A DNA stretch of 64,000 nt from Flavobacteriia bacterium (GCA_004293165.1 RDYL01000011.1:1-64000); one strand, 5' to 3'; shown: positions 8,549 through 17,537, counted from the stretch's first letter. Made by a program: numbers and translations. Notes: generated by a model not told the origin, from the letters alone.

Positions 8549-8565
8549 TTGTTAATAAAAATGTT

Positions 8566-8596
8566 TTTGCGATTGAGTAGAATTAGAATATATTTG
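8566..8596 (+). promoter_or_regulatory. Promoter of dnaN
   Basis: TTTG (8566-8569), 19 bases, then TATATTTG (8589-8596), a full consensus match. The ATG at 8634 follows 37 bases later. Confidence 0.82.
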
Positions 8597-8633
8597 TAAA
8601 ATATAAAATCAAATCACGATTTTAAAATACAAG

Positions 8634-9755
8634 ATGATGAAGTTTATAGTATCGAGTTCGTATTTATTAAAACAATTACAAGTATTAGGTAGTGTTATCA
8701 ACAGTAGTAACACCTTGCCTATCCTTGATAATTTCCTTTTTGAATTAGACAACAACCAATTAAAAGTTTCAGCTTCTGATTTAGAAACTACCATGACAGC
8801 TACTTTAGAAATTGATTCTACAAGTCAAGGAAGTGTTGCTATTCCAGCGAAGCTATTATTAGATATTTTAAAAACATTTCCAGAACAACCGTTAACTTTC
8901 ACCGTAGAAGACAATTCAACTGTAGAAATTAGCTCGAACTCTGGAAAATATGCAATTGCATACGCTCCAGGAGAAGAATTTCCTAAAGCAGTAGTATTAG
9001 ATGATCCTTCCAAAACATTAGTTCCTGCAGAAGTATTAGCAACTGCAGTAAGTAAAACAATTTTTGCAGCTGGAAACGATGATTTACGCCCTGTAATGAG
9101 TGGTGTTTTCTTCCAATTTTCACCAGAAGGATTAATTTTCGTAGCAACTGACGCTCACAAATTAGTAAAATACGCGCGCACCGATGTAAAAGCATCGCAA
9201 GTTGCTGATTTTATTATGCCAAAGAAACCTTTAAACATTTTAAAAGGAATTTTAGGCGCTTCTGACGCTGAAGTTTCAATCGAATATAACGATTCAAATG
9301 CAACATTTTCTTTCGAGAATTATGTATTGACTTGTCGTTTAATCGATGGAAAATATCCAAACTACGAAGCGGTTATTCCAAAAGAAAATCCAAACAAATT
9401 ATTAATCAACAGAGTTCAGTTTTTAAACTCGGTTCGTCGTGTGGCTATTTTTGCTAACAAAACTACGCACCAAATTCGTTTAAAAATTGCTGGAACTGAA
9501 TTGAATATTTCGGCAGAAGATATCGATTATTCAAACAAAGCAGACGAGCGTTTGACTTGTGATTACCAAGGAGACGACATGCAAATCGGTTTCAATTCTC
9601 GTTTCTTAACAGAAATGTTGAATAATTTATCAAGTGATGAAATCCAATTAGAAATGTCGATGCCAAACCGTGCTGGAATTTTAACTCCAGTAGACGGCTT
9701 AGACGAAGGCGAAACAGTTACAATGCTTGTAATGCCAGTAATGTTAAGCAACTAA
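8634..9755 (+). CDS. dnaN: DNA polymerase III subunit beta (sliding clamp)
   Basis: A 373-residue sliding clamp that tethers polymerase III and other partners to DNA as a ring-shaped dimer of three-domain subunits. The start (MKFIVSSSYLLKQLQ) and the C-terminal hydrophobic tail ending in VTMLVMPVMLSN are typical of the flavobacterial clamp; the latter lies beside the partner-binding pocket. Two ATG codons stand in tandem at 8634 and 8637, and the second gives the commonly annotated start. It is monocistronic, with its own promoter at 8566 and terminator at 9816, although gldG lies just upstream. Confidence 0.97.
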   Translation: MMKFIVSSSYLLKQLQVLGSVINSSNTLPILDNFLFELDNNQLKVSASDLETTMTATLEIDSTSQGSVAIPAKLLLDILKTFPEQPLTFTVEDNSTVEISSNSGKYAIAYAPGEEFPKAVVLDDPSKTLVPAEVLATAVSKTIFAAGNDDLRPVMSGVFFQFSPEGLIFVATDAHKLVKYARTDVKASQVADFIMPKKPLNILKGILGASDAEVSIEYNDSNATFSFENYVLTCRLIDGKYPNYEAVIPKENPNKLLINRVQFLNSVRRVAIFANKTTHQIRLKIAGTELNISAEDIDYSNKADERLTCDYQGDDMQIGFNSRFLTEMLNNLSSDEIQLEMSMPNRAGILTPVDGLDEGETVTMLVMPVMLSN

Positions 9756-9815
9756 TTCACAATATTTGATTTTACAGTGCTAACTGAAAATCTTATTACC
9801 AACCCTAACTAACTT

Positions 9816-9849
9816 AAAAACCACTTGGCTTAGGCTATAGTGGTTTTTT
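9816..9849 (+). terminator. Rho-independent terminator of dnaN
   Basis: AAAAACCACT (9816-9825) pairs with AGTGGTTTTT (9839-9848), with a 13-base loop and T-run. Confidence 0.82.
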
Positions 9850-9984
9850 AAAATTTGTTAAACGCAAAGGACGCAAAGTTTTTTCGCAAAGAAAACTCTG
9901 TGAAACTTCGTGCTAAACTTTGTGATACTTTGGGTAACAATAAAAAAACTCCCAACTTCTAACTTCTAACTTCCGACTTTGATT

Positions 9985-9992
9985 TATCTTTG
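9985..9992 (+). promoter_or_regulatory. Promoter -7 box of mnmE
   Basis: TATCTTTG fits TAnnTTTG and lies 17 bases before the ATG at 10010. The -33 region is occupied by the AACTTCTAAC microrepeat and has no clear TTTG, so strength is uncertain. Confidence 0.55.
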
Positions 9993-10009
9993 CAATCTAA
10001 ATTTAGAAC

Positions 10010-11401
10010 ATGATTCCACAAGAAACTATAGTTGCATTAGCTACACCGTCAGGAGCGGGTGCGATTGCTATTATTCGATTATCTGGTAAAAATGCTATTA
10101 CGATAGCGGCTGAAATATTTCAATCGGTTTCTGGGAAAGATATTACAAAACAGAAGACGCATACGATTCATTTAGGACATATAGTCGATAATGGCAAAGT
10201 ATATGATCAAGTACTGCTTTCTATCTTCAAAGGTCCTAATTCTTATACTGGGGAAAATGTGATTGAAATTTCGTGTCATGGTTCTACTTTTATCCAACAA
10301 CAAATTATTCAATTATTGCTTCGCAGAGGCGCTAAAATGGCACAAGCGGGTGAATTTACCTTACGTGCATTTTTAAACGGTAAACTAGACTTATCACAAG
10401 CAGAAGCGGTGGCAGATTTAATTGCTTCTGATAACGAAGCGAGTCACCAAATCGCTATGCAACAAATGCGCGGTGGTTTTAGTAACGAGATTGCCAAATT
10501 ACGTGAAGAGTTATTAAATTTTGCTTCCCTAATCGAACTCGAACTTGACTTTGCCGAAGAAGATGTTGAATTTGCCGATAGAACGCAATTTCATGAATTG
10601 TTAGAACGCATTGAGTTTGTTTTAAAACGACTAATTGATTCGTTTGCGGTTGGGAATGTAATTAAAAACGGTATTCCTGTTGCAATTGTAGGTGAACCGA
10701 ATGTTGGAAAATCGACTTTATTGAATGCTTTATTAAATGAAGAACGCGCTATTGTTTCCGATATTGCAGGAACAACTCGTGATACGATTGAAGATGAATT
10801 GATTATCAATGGCATTGGTTTCCGATTTATTGATACGGCAGGAATTCGTGAAACACAAGACCATGTAGAAAGCATTGGAATTCAAAAAACATTTGAAAAG
10901 ATTGAGCAAGCGCAAGTGGTAATGTTCCTTGTTGACAGCACAGAATTAACAATGGAAAGCTTAGAACGATTAAAAGTGGAAGTTGAAAAAATTAAAAACA
11001 AATACCCACAAAAAGCTTTACTTACAATCTTTAATAAAAAAGACAAACTAGAAAAGCGTTTACTTCAAAATCTAGAATCACAAATTGAGAATTCAATTTT
11101 CATTTCTGCAAAACAAAAAGTAGGTATTGAAGAGTTAAAAAACGAATTAATGTCCTTTGTAAACACAGGTGCTTTACGTAATAATGAAACGATTGTAACC
11201 AACACGCGTCATTACGATTCTTTATTAAAAGCTTTAGAGGAAATTCAGAAAGTGAAATGGGGATTAGATTCAAGAATTTCTTCTGATTTGATGGCGATTG
11301 ATATTCGAAGTGCATTGTATTTCTTTGGCGAAATTACTGGAGAAGTTACAAATGATGAATTATTGGGGAACATTTTTGCGAATTTCTGTATCGGGAAGTA
11401 A
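10010..11401 (+). CDS. mnmE: tRNA modification GTPase MnmE
   Basis: A 463-residue GTPase that, with MnmG, installs the 5-carboxymethylaminomethyl group on wobble uridine 34 of several tRNAs. The N-terminal folate-binding domain (1-120) opens with TIVALATPSGAGAIAIIRLSG. A helical domain surrounds the G domain: G1 GEPNVGKS 228-235, switch region GTTRD 254-258, G3 DTAG 275-278 and G4 NKKD near 347. The C-terminus is the invariant FCIGK with its catalytic cysteine. The last codons (TGT ATC GGG AAG TAA) double as the left attachment site of the island that follows; the protein sequence is left intact. Confidence 0.97.
   Translation: MIPQETIVALATPSGAGAIAIIRLSGKNAITIAAEIFQSVSGKDITKQKTHTIHLGHIVDNGKVYDQVLLSIFKGPNSYTGENVIEISCHGSTFIQQQIIQLLLRRGAKMAQAGEFTLRAFLNGKLDLSQAEAVADLIASDNEASHQIAMQQMRGGFSNEIAKLREELLNFASLIELELDFAEEDVEFADRTQFHELLERIEFVLKRLIDSFAVGNVIKNGIPVAIVGEPNVGKSTLLNALLNEERAIVSDIAGTTRDTIEDELIINGIGFRFIDTAGIRETQDHVESIGIQKTFEKIEQAQVVMFLVDSTELTMESLERLKVEVEKIKNKYPQKALLTIFNKKDKLEKRLLQNLESQIENSIFISAKQKVGIEELKNELMSFVNTGALRNNETIVTNTRHYDSLLKALEEIQKVKWGLDSRISSDLMAIDIRSALYFFGEITGEVTNDELLGNIFANFCIGK
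11387..11400 (+). other. attL core of the island
   Basis: TGTATCGGGAAGTA, the final codons of mnmE (Cys-Ile-Gly-Lys-stop). It differs from the copy at 28965 only at a synonymous third position (GGG versus GGA). Confidence 0.8.
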
Positions 11402-11465
11402 CTACACTTCTCTTTTTTGTTAAGCACTTGTTTTTGTTGGGTTTACAGATTTTTTTCTTCCTTTA

Positions 11466-11540
11466 TTTGTTGCCAAATTGCCTTTTTTTAAATATATTTG
11501 TTGTTCAATTGTTGCCATAATATCATTTTTGTTGCCCAAA
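11466..11540. repeat. Putative integrase arm-type sites, left end
   Basis: Three related motifs stand close together inside the left end: TTTGTTGCCAAA (11466-11477), ATTGTTGCCATA (11508-11519) and TTTGTTGCCCAAA (11528-11540). A fourth, identical to the third over 13 bases, lies near the right end at 28914-28926. Repeated motifs at both ends of an integrative element are what arm-binding domains of tyrosine recombinases use; that role is inferred. Confidence 0.6.
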
Positions 11541-11570
11541 TAACCAAATGATATAAAGTAGAGAAATAGT

Positions 11571-11620
11571 GCTACATATTGCTACACTTCGCTACCTATT
11601 GCAACATAAAGCAACATTTT
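11571..11620. repeat. Five 10-bp iteron-like direct repeats
   Basis: Five consecutive decamers of the form GCWACNTATT (GCTACATATT, GCTACACTTC, GCTACCTATT, GCAACATAAA, GCAACATTTT) end immediately before the ATG at 11621. The 10-base period places every copy on the same face of the helix. A related run of three lies at 27998-28027. It is a likely binding array for an excisionase or regulator encoded on the island. Confidence 0.65.
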
Positions 11621-11995
11621 ATGAGCAGTAATATTTCTATTCCAAAAGTATGTAATCATTGTGGCAAAACTTATATTGCCCACAAAACCACTACAAGGTA
11701 TTGCAGTCACAAATGCAATTCCAGAGATTACAAATTAAAAGCCAAACAGGATAAGATTGAAAAAACATTACTGGAACAACAAAACATAATTGTTTCAAAA
11801 AATGATACTCAAATCTTAAATCCAAATTCTTTACTATCTAAAAGCTATTTATCAATCCAAGATACTGCCGACCTCATCGGTGTAAGTCGTTGGACTATTA
11901 ATAGGATGGTAAAACGTGGCGATTTGCAAATTCACAAATTTGGAAGAAAGAAAATTATTCAGAAAGAACAAATAGAAAACCTTTTTAAATCTTAA
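11621..11995 (+). CDS. Zinc-ribbon and excisionase-type HTH protein
   Basis: A 124-residue DNA-binding protein. Residues about 8-32 carry a small zinc-binding-like segment (CNHCGK, then YCSHKCNSR). The C-terminal half is a MerR/excisionase-type helix-turn-helix (SIQDTADLIGVSRWTINRMV, then a GRKKIIQKEQIENLF tail). This pair of domains is common beside integrases in Bacteroidota elements. The start is taken as ATG 11621, because the extended reading from TTG 11579 would translate the decamer repeats. The integrase gene starts 4 bases after its stop, so the two are co-expressed. It is likely a recombination directionality factor or an autoregulator on the decamers. Confidence 0.8.
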   Translation: MSSNISIPKVCNHCGKTYIAHKTTTRYCSHKCNSRDYKLKAKQDKIEKTLLEQQNIIVSKNDTQILNPNSLLSKSYLSIQDTADLIGVSRWTINRMVKRGDLQIHKFGRKKIIQKEQIENLFKS

Positions 11996-11999
11996 CACT

Positions 12000-13094
12000 A
12001 TGAAAGTTACACTAAGAGAAAGATTAAAAGGTAATAGCATCAGTTTATATCTTGACTATTATCACAAAGGAAAAAGAAAAAACGAGTTTTTAAGACTATA
12101 CCTCAACCCAGAACCTAAAACAAAGGCTGAAAAAGATGTAAACAAAAAAACGCGTGAACTTGCAGAAACTATTCGAGCACAAAGACAAATAGAAATGCAA
12201 AACGGAACTTTTGGCTTTCATGATATTGAAAAGCTAAAAGGAAGTTTTACAACCTATTTATTAAAGCTTTCTGAAGACCGAAATACCAGTGATGGTAATT
12301 ATGGTAATTGGGATAGTATGATAAAACACTTTAAAACCTTTGCTCCATACGATGTAAGCTTTCAAGATTTAGATAGAAAGTTAGTAGAGAATTTCAGAAC
12401 CTATTTAGATTCTAAAGCAGAATCCAAAAGCAAAAAGAAACTTTCTCAAAACTCTAAATATTCTTATTTCAATAAATTTAAAGCTGCACTAAAACAAGCG
12501 GTAAAAGATGGTATTATAAAAACCAATCCAGGTGAAGGAGTTGATACCTTTAAGCAAGGAGAACCGCAAAGAGAATTTCTAACTTTAGAAGAATTACAAA
12601 AACTGGTTCCTGTTGAATGTGAACTGCCAGAACTAAAAAGAGCCTTTATATTTTCAGCCCTTACAGGGTTGCGTTGGTCTGATATTGAAAAACTGAAATG
12701 GTCTGAAATCCAACACTCTAATGATTATGGCTACTACATAAGATTCAGACAAAAGAAAACTAAAGGAGCTGAAACACAGCCAATCTCAGAACAAGCAGTA
12801 AACTTATTAGGAGAACGCAAAGAACCAGATGATAAAATATTTGATGCTTTAAATTATAGTGCTTGGTCAAACTTGAAATTACAGCAATGGATTTACAGAG
12901 CTGGGATTCATAAAGATATTACATTCCATTGTGCAAGACATACCTATGCAACATTGCAATTAACACTTGGAACAGACATTTATACAGTATCAAAAATGTT
13001 AGGACATAAAGAATTGAGAACTACTCAAATTTATGCAAAAATCATTGACGAGAAAAAACACGAAGCAGCTAACAAAATTAAATTAGATTTCTAG
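12000..13094 (+). CDS. int: Tyrosine recombinase / site-specific integrase
   Basis: A 364-residue integrase expected to catalyse insertion and excision of the island at mnmE. The N-terminal arm-binding domain (1-75), SAM-like core-binding domain (about 85-185) and catalytic domain (190-364) are in the usual order. The catalytic set is complete: Arg225 in TGLRWSDIE, Lys near 253, His310-x-x-Arg313 in HCARHTYAT, His336 in MLGHKEL and the nucleophile Tyr345 in TQIYAKI. It reads away from mnmE and sits 600 bases from attL, as expected for an element integrase. Serine recombinase or transposase identity is excluded by these motifs. Confidence 0.95.
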   Translation: MKVTLRERLKGNSISLYLDYYHKGKRKNEFLRLYLNPEPKTKAEKDVNKKTRELAETIRAQRQIEMQNGTFGFHDIEKLKGSFTTYLLKLSEDRNTSDGNYGNWDSMIKHFKTFAPYDVSFQDLDRKLVENFRTYLDSKAESKSKKKLSQNSKYSYFNKFKAALKQAVKDGIIKTNPGEGVDTFKQGEPQREFLTLEELQKLVPVECELPELKRAFIFSALTGLRWSDIEKLKWSEIQHSNDYGYYIRFRQKKTKGAETQPISEQAVNLLGERKEPDDKIFDALNYSAWSNLKLQQWIYRAGIHKDITFHCARHTYATLQLTLGTDIYTVSKMLGHKELRTTQIYAKIIDEKKHEAANKIKLDF

Positions 13095-13096
13095 TT

Positions 13097-14092
13097 ATGT
13101 ATCAAGATATTTATACAGATGTATTGTTTTTATTTAGGGTAAGTAAAGATGATAGAAGCGAAACTCAATTAATAGAAGAAACAGCAGTAATAACAGAAGA
13201 AATTCTTGTTGGAACACCTATTTATCAACTGGACTTCAAAAAACCACTATCGCCTATTCGTAAATACTATCATAAGCTAATATCTAATTTCACAATAAAG
13301 TTATTCAATGAAATAGTAAAAGAATCCAAATTTGATAAGCTTGAAGAAGAATATCAATATTCATTTCATATTTTAGATAAAAACATTAAGCAATATTTCA
13401 GTTATATAAGAGAGCATATAACAAACTATAACTTAACGGAAGATTTGTATAATACTCCATCAAAAGAAAAAATAGCTGATGAATCGTATGTAACCCATTT
13501 TATAAAGTACAATTGCGTAATGCTCTATATGGAACTCCAAGATAGATTTCTGAATCATCTAAATTTTGACGCACTTACTTTAGAAGAAATTTTTGAATCA
13601 TTATTATTTGAAGAAGCTCCTAAAAAACTCATAATCATTAACTATGACGGAGATGAAATTCAATACGTACAAAAAGCACCAATACAAGGTAAAGGTTTCA
13701 ACAAAATAATGGGCGATTTAGAACACAGAAGTACAAACAATAGTGTTTTAAATTATGATCAATTAATCAATAAAAAGGAACTTTTTGCCAAACTTGAATA
13801 CAAACTTTTTGAAGAAGGAATAATTGATGTCAAATTTGACTTTATCAACAAACGTGGTAATAAACAAGTTCTAACTGCTTTTATTCTAAAATTATTCTAC
13901 AAAGGTTATTTTTTCGACAAGACTTTTAAACCTCTAAAAGATATTCCAGATAGAGAAATAACTAAATTCTTTGCTCATCGTTACGGTAACAATAGCGATA
14001 CAGATAAAGAGTTTAGAAACTTTAAAACAACCCAATCTCACAAATACGAAGCAATTATTCAAAGATATAGCTGGTTAGATTCTATATTCTAA
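13097..14092 (+). CDS. Hypothetical mobile-element protein
   Basis: A 331-residue protein I do not recognise firmly. It begins 2 bases after the integrase stop, so it is co-translated. It is soluble, mostly helical and charged, with Tyr/Phe-rich stretches. The C-terminal 110 residues (LINKKELFAKLEYKLFEEGII onward to AIIQRYSWLDSIF) look like a winged-helix or RteC-like tail, and the arrangement recalls DUF6617-type proteins of Bacteroidota elements. Position directly after the integrase matches accessory excision genes in NBU-like elements. Function unknown; family label is tentative. Confidence 0.6.
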   Translation: MYQDIYTDVLFLFRVSKDDRSETQLIEETAVITEEILVGTPIYQLDFKKPLSPIRKYYHKLISNFTIKLFNEIVKESKFDKLEEEYQYSFHILDKNIKQYFSYIREHITNYNLTEDLYNTPSKEKIADESYVTHFIKYNCVMLYMELQDRFLNHLNFDALTLEEIFESLLFEEAPKKLIIINYDGDEIQYVQKAPIQGKGFNKIMGDLEHRSTNNSVLNYDQLINKKELFAKLEYKLFEEGIIDVKFDFINKRGNKQVLTAFILKLFYKGYFFDKTFKPLKDIPDREITKFFAHRYGNNSDTDKEFRNFKTTQSHKYEAIIQRYSWLDSIF

Positions 14093-14117
14093 AAATACTA
14101 ATGTGGTATTATCTAAT

Positions 14118-14140
14118 GTTAATACCAAACGTTAATACCA
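14118..14140. repeat. Direct repeat GTTAATACCA before the HTH gene pair
   Basis: GTTAATACCA occurs at 14118-14127 and 14131-14140, 13 bases apart. A further AATACCA lies near 14178 and an inverted GGTATT at 14105-14110. A small hairpin (GTAGTTG / CAACTAT) lies at about 14232-14249. This 200-base spacer is the likely control region for the operon starting at 14296. Confidence 0.5.
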
Positions 14141-14295
14141 GTCAATTACGTAAAGCGTTGTTTAATAACACTTTACTAATACCATTATTGCTAAATTTTA
14201 CGACCCTTAGTACTCTGTCTACCTTTGAAACGTAGTTGAAAACCAACTATGACATTAGGCCTGATGTCCATTTTTAATTAAATCTTTTAACGAAG

Positions 14296-14598
14296 ATGGA
14301 CACGAATATTTTAGAAAAATTAGAACGCATTGAAAAATTGCTAGAAACACAGCAAGCAATGCAAAAGCAAGTACTAAACTTAAACGATGCTTGTATTTAT
14401 TTAGAGCTTTCACAATCACACTTGTACAAATTAACAAGTAACGGAAGCATTCCTCATTACAAACCTAATGGGAAGAAACTGTATTTCAAACGCGAAGAAC
14501 TAGACACTTGGCTATTGAGAAACAGAAGCAATTCTATTGACGAAACCGAACAAGAAGCAGCTAACTACTTAATTAAGAAAGGGAGGGTGCAATTATGA
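14296..14598 (+). CDS. Helix-turn-helix (excisionase/MerR-type) protein
   Basis: A 100-residue DNA-binding protein. An N-terminal coiled segment (1-28, ILEKLERIEKLLETQQAM) precedes a MerR/excisionase HTH: LNLNDACIYLELSQSHLYKL, then PHYKPNGKKLYFKREELDTWL. This is the common helix_turn_helix_17 pattern of Bacteroidota mobile elements. Its stop overlaps the start of the next HTH gene by ATGA. It is likely an excisionase or a regulator of the primase operon that follows. Confidence 0.85.
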   Translation: MDTNILEKLERIEKLLETQQAMQKQVLNLNDACIYLELSQSHLYKLTSNGSIPHYKPNGKKLYFKREELDTWLLRNRSNSIDETEQEAANYLIKKGRVQL

Positions 14599-14879
14599 TT
14601 GAGTTAATGGACTTAGCAATGGAAATGTCAAAAGACATCCAATATTTGAAAGCTTATATAGAAGCCTTAAAAAATCAAAAAAGAGGAAAGTTAAGTGATG
14701 AGTGGCTAGACAATCAAGAAGTACTACAAACACTTCATATAAGCCCACGAACACTACAAACCTATCGTGACAATGGTACACTTCCATTCAGTAAAATTGA
14801 AGGTAAATTCTATTACAAATCAAGTGATATAGAAAACCTTTTACAAAGTAATTATACTAACAAATCAAAAGACAAGTAG
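14595..14879 (+). CDS. Second helix-turn-helix protein of the operon
   Basis: A 94-residue protein with an N-terminal helix (IELMDLAMEMSKDIQYLKAY) and an excisionase-type HTH (SDEWLDNQEVLQTLHISPRT, then LQTYRDNGTLPFSKIEGKFYYKSSDIENLL written in two halves). It is paralogous in layout to the gene at 14296. The start overlaps the preceding stop by 4 bases and the BT4734-type gene starts 1 base after its stop, so the four genes 14296-17537 appear translationally coupled. Tandem small HTH genes at this place correspond to orf2x/orf3-like genes in NBU-type elements. Confidence 0.83.
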   Translation: MIELMDLAMEMSKDIQYLKAYIEALKNQKRGKLSDEWLDNQEVLQTLHISPRTLQTYRDNGTLPFSKIEGKFYYKSSDIENLLQSNYTNKSKDK

Positions 14880-14880
14880 T

Positions 14881-15786
14881 ATGATTACAAAGGAAAAAAT
14901 ACTGAACAAAACGCACTACGGTTTAAATATCTATGCGTTTATATTGAGACAGTTTTATCCTAACGCTACCGTTCTCTCTCTTCATGGGAGAGAATGTAGT
15001 GTTACTTGTAACCCTTACAATCAGGATAAAGAAACATTATTGGTAAGTATAGTAAATAATTGTGCAACGCATAAAGATGTCGAAATTTTGGATTTTCATG
15101 GAGATGTCTTCGACTTTGCCCAATTGTATTTTAAAGCCAATAATCAAAAAGAGCTATTACATACAATAGATAAAGTATTGCATTTAAGACTGAATATTTC
15201 AGAAGTAAAGAATACAAATTACATAGAATGTGAAGATACAACTTGGTATGTAAAATGTAGCTTTTTCAAAGCACCAGTAATGAATGTAATTCCATCAAAA
15301 GAATTGAATTTAAGCGAGATATACGATTTAATTAAAAGCAATACTTATGAAAGTGTTACAAACCATTTAAGAACGATTACAGACCCAAAAGAGAAACGAA
15401 AGTACAAAGCAAAGCATTTTGATTATGTAACCTTCTCAGGCACTTTTACAAAGCGTAATGACGAAGATTTAATCAAACATTCACTACTAATGACAATTGA
15501 TTTAGATCATTTGGAAAACCTAAACCAAACTAGAGAAATGTTATTGAAAGATGAATATTTTGAAACCGAATTTCTTTTCAAATCTCCTTCTGGTGATGGT
15601 TTAAAATGGATTATAAAAATTGATTTAGAACAAGCAACTCATCAAGAGTATTATATCGCAGTATCGAATTATTTAGAGCAGCAATACAATATAAAAGTCG
15701 ATGCATCTGGAAAAGACATTTCCCGAGCTTGTTTTTTATGTTATGATTCCGAAGCTTACATTAACCCTAGACACACAATCAAATGA
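14881..15786 (+). CDS. BT4734/BF3469-type primase-like protein (VirE N-terminal domain)
   Basis: A 301-residue protein. The N-terminus (about 20-95) has the degenerate CHC2-like zinc-finger fold without all its ligands: LHGRECSVTCNPYNQD, then DFHGDVFDFAQLYF. The C-terminal part matches the BT4734-like domain, distantly related to archaeo-eukaryotic primases. Candidate active-site elements are IDLDH at 206-210 (the DxD pair), SPSGDGLKW at 235-243 and DASGKD at 274-279. The gene overlaps the DUF3987 gene by 4 bases. The pair probably primes replication of the excised island; the polymerase activity is inference. Confidence 0.83.
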   Translation: MITKEKILNKTHYGLNIYAFILRQFYPNATVLSLHGRECSVTCNPYNQDKETLLVSIVNNCATHKDVEILDFHGDVFDFAQLYFKANNQKELLHTIDKVLHLRLNISEVKNTNYIECEDTTWYVKCSFFKAPVMNVIPSKELNLSEIYDLIKSNTYESVTNHLRTITDPKEKRKYKAKHFDYVTFSGTFTKRNDEDLIKHSLLMTIDLDHLENLNQTREMLLKDEYFETEFLFKSPSGDGLKWIIKIDLEQATHQEYYIAVSNYLEQQYNIKVDASGKDISRACFLCYDSEAYINPRHTIK

Positions 15787-17537
15787 ATAAAAAAATATTT
15801 AATCCAAAAGAATGGTTAGAAGTTCCTGCAAAGCAAGAACCTCAACCAAAACAAATACCTATTCCTATTGTTTCCGACAATCAGTTTGAAAACTATTTAC
15901 AACAAATTGAATACACAGGAACAGACATTACACAGGGCTACGAGAATTGGAGAAACATAGGCTTTGCACTAGCTGACGAATTTGGCGAAATGGGTAGAGA
16001 CTATTTTCACAGAATAAGCAAATTTGGAAGTAGTTATAATTCTAAGGAATGTGATGCACAATATAGTAGTTGTTTAAAAGCCAAAGGAACAGGCGTTACA
16101 ATGGCTACAATCTATTATTTAGCACAACACAACAACATTAAAATACATAATGAAAAGCCAATAGTAAATAATGAAGTTACAGAAGTAAAAACAGAGAAAA
16201 CTCCAGTATTTCCAAGTCATATTTATGACACCTTACCACTATTCCTAAAAGATTGCATTAAACCTGCAACAACAAACGAGGAAAGAGATATTTTGTTATT
16301 GGGTACACTCACAACATTAAGTGCTTGCCTACCTACCATTTATGGTATTTACGATGGTAAAAAAGTAATGGCAAACTTATATTTATTTGTAACAGCTCCA
16401 GCATCAGCAGGAAAAGGACGATTAACCCAGTGCAAACAATTAGTACAACCCATTCACAAACTTAAAAGGGAACAATCCAGTTTAATGAAAAAAGAATATG
16501 AAGCCAGTTTAGTTTCCTATAACTTAGAAAAAGGCAAAAATCCAAATGCGGAAAAACCTGCGAAACCACCAGAAAGAATGTTGTTTATTCCTGCCAATAA
16601 TAGTACGACTGGAGTATTTCAATTATTATTTGACAACAATGGCGAAGGATTAATTTTTGAAACCGAAGGCGATACATTAGCACAAGCATTTAAAAGCGAT
16701 TATGGTAATTATTCCGATGGTTTTCGGAAAGCATTCCATCACGAAACAATAAGCTATTACCGAAGAACAGACCGTGAATATGTAGACATTGAAAATCCTT
16801 GTTTATCAACGGTATTATCAGGAACACCAAAACAAGTTTCCGCCTTAATACCAAATGCAGAAAATGGTTTATTCAGTCGATTTATGTTCTATTACATGAA
16901 CATTACTCCTATTTGGAAAAACGTGTTTGAAATCCAAACCGAAAATGGTTTAGATGATTATTATAACGCATTAGGCTTACAATTCTTAGAGTTTTATAAA
17001 GCATTGAACAATAACCCTAGAATACAAATTACATTAAGTCAAAACCAACAAATACAATTCAATGCATTTTTCTCTAAAATTCAAACCAAATACTTGAATG
17101 TACAAACAGACGATTACATAGCCACAGTACGAAGAATGGGATTAATTGCCTTTCGATTAATGATGTTAATAACTACTTTACGAATAATGGAAGATGGCGA
17201 TTGTTCAACAACTAGAGAATGTGAAGACATCGATTTTCAAAATGTACTCGATTTAGTCGCAATTTTGACACAGCATAGTAGCAAAGTGTTTAACGATTTA
17301 CCAGCGGAATCTCCAGTAGCAACAAGAACAAACCGAAAAGAAAAGTTCTTAGAAATGCTTTCTGAATCATTTACAACTGCCGACTATTTAGCCATTGCTG
17401 AAAAACTAACTATTCCTCATAAAACTGCCGAAGGCTACATTACAGCATTTACAAAAGCAGGATTAATTCATAGAGAAATGAATGGTAAATACCTCAACAA
17501 TAGCAAACAAGGAAATAAGGATTTTAAGGGAAACTAA
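15783..17537 (+). CDS. PriCT-2 and DUF3987 domain protein (helicase/primase-associated)
   Basis: A 584-residue protein. Residues about 35-115 form a primase C-terminal PriCT-2 domain (YENWRNIGFALADEFGEMGR and GTGVTMATIYYLAQ). After a linker, residues 150-540 form DUF3987, an ATPase-like domain with a Walker-A-like APASAGKGR at 205-213. Together with the upstream BT4734-type gene it makes the split primase-helicase pair typical of Bacteroidota integrative elements, corresponding in position to NBU1 prmN1. Elements of this kind usually carry a mobilisation gene next; here the restriction-modification operon follows instead. Confidence 0.87.
   Translation: MNKKIFNPKEWLEVPAKQEPQPKQIPIPIVSDNQFENYLQQIEYTGTDITQGYENWRNIGFALADEFGEMGRDYFHRISKFGSSYNSKECDAQYSSCLKAKGTGVTMATIYYLAQHNNIKIHNEKPIVNNEVTEVKTEKTPVFPSHIYDTLPLFLKDCIKPATTNEERDILLLGTLTTLSACLPTIYGIYDGKKVMANLYLFVTAPASAGKGRLTQCKQLVQPIHKLKREQSSLMKKEYEASLVSYNLEKGKNPNAEKPAKPPERMLFIPANNSTTGVFQLLFDNNGEGLIFETEGDTLAQAFKSDYGNYSDGFRKAFHHETISYYRRTDREYVDIENPCLSTVLSGTPKQVSALIPNAENGLFSRFMFYYMNITPIWKNVFEIQTENGLDDYYNALGLQFLEFYKALNNNPRIQITLSQNQQIQFNAFFSKIQTKYLNVQTDDYIATVRRMGLIAFRLMMLITTLRIMEDGDCSTTRECEDIDFQNVLDLVAILTQHSSKVFNDLPAESPVATRTNRKEKFLEMLSESFTTADYLAIAEKLTIPHKTAEGYITAFTKAGLIHREMNGKYLNNSKQGNKDFKGN

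Noticed and set aside
8983..9195. Minus-strand frames inside dnaN, purL, fadE and other genes
   Set aside because: They are antisense shadows of well-conserved genes with Leu-rich, unstructured translations.
11571..11620. CRISPR array
   Set aside because: The repeats are only 10 bases with no spacers and there are no cas genes.
11579..11620. N-terminal extension of the HTH protein from TTG 11579
   Set aside because: It would translate the decamer repeats; ATG 11621 follows them directly and keeps the zinc-binding segment near the N-terminus.
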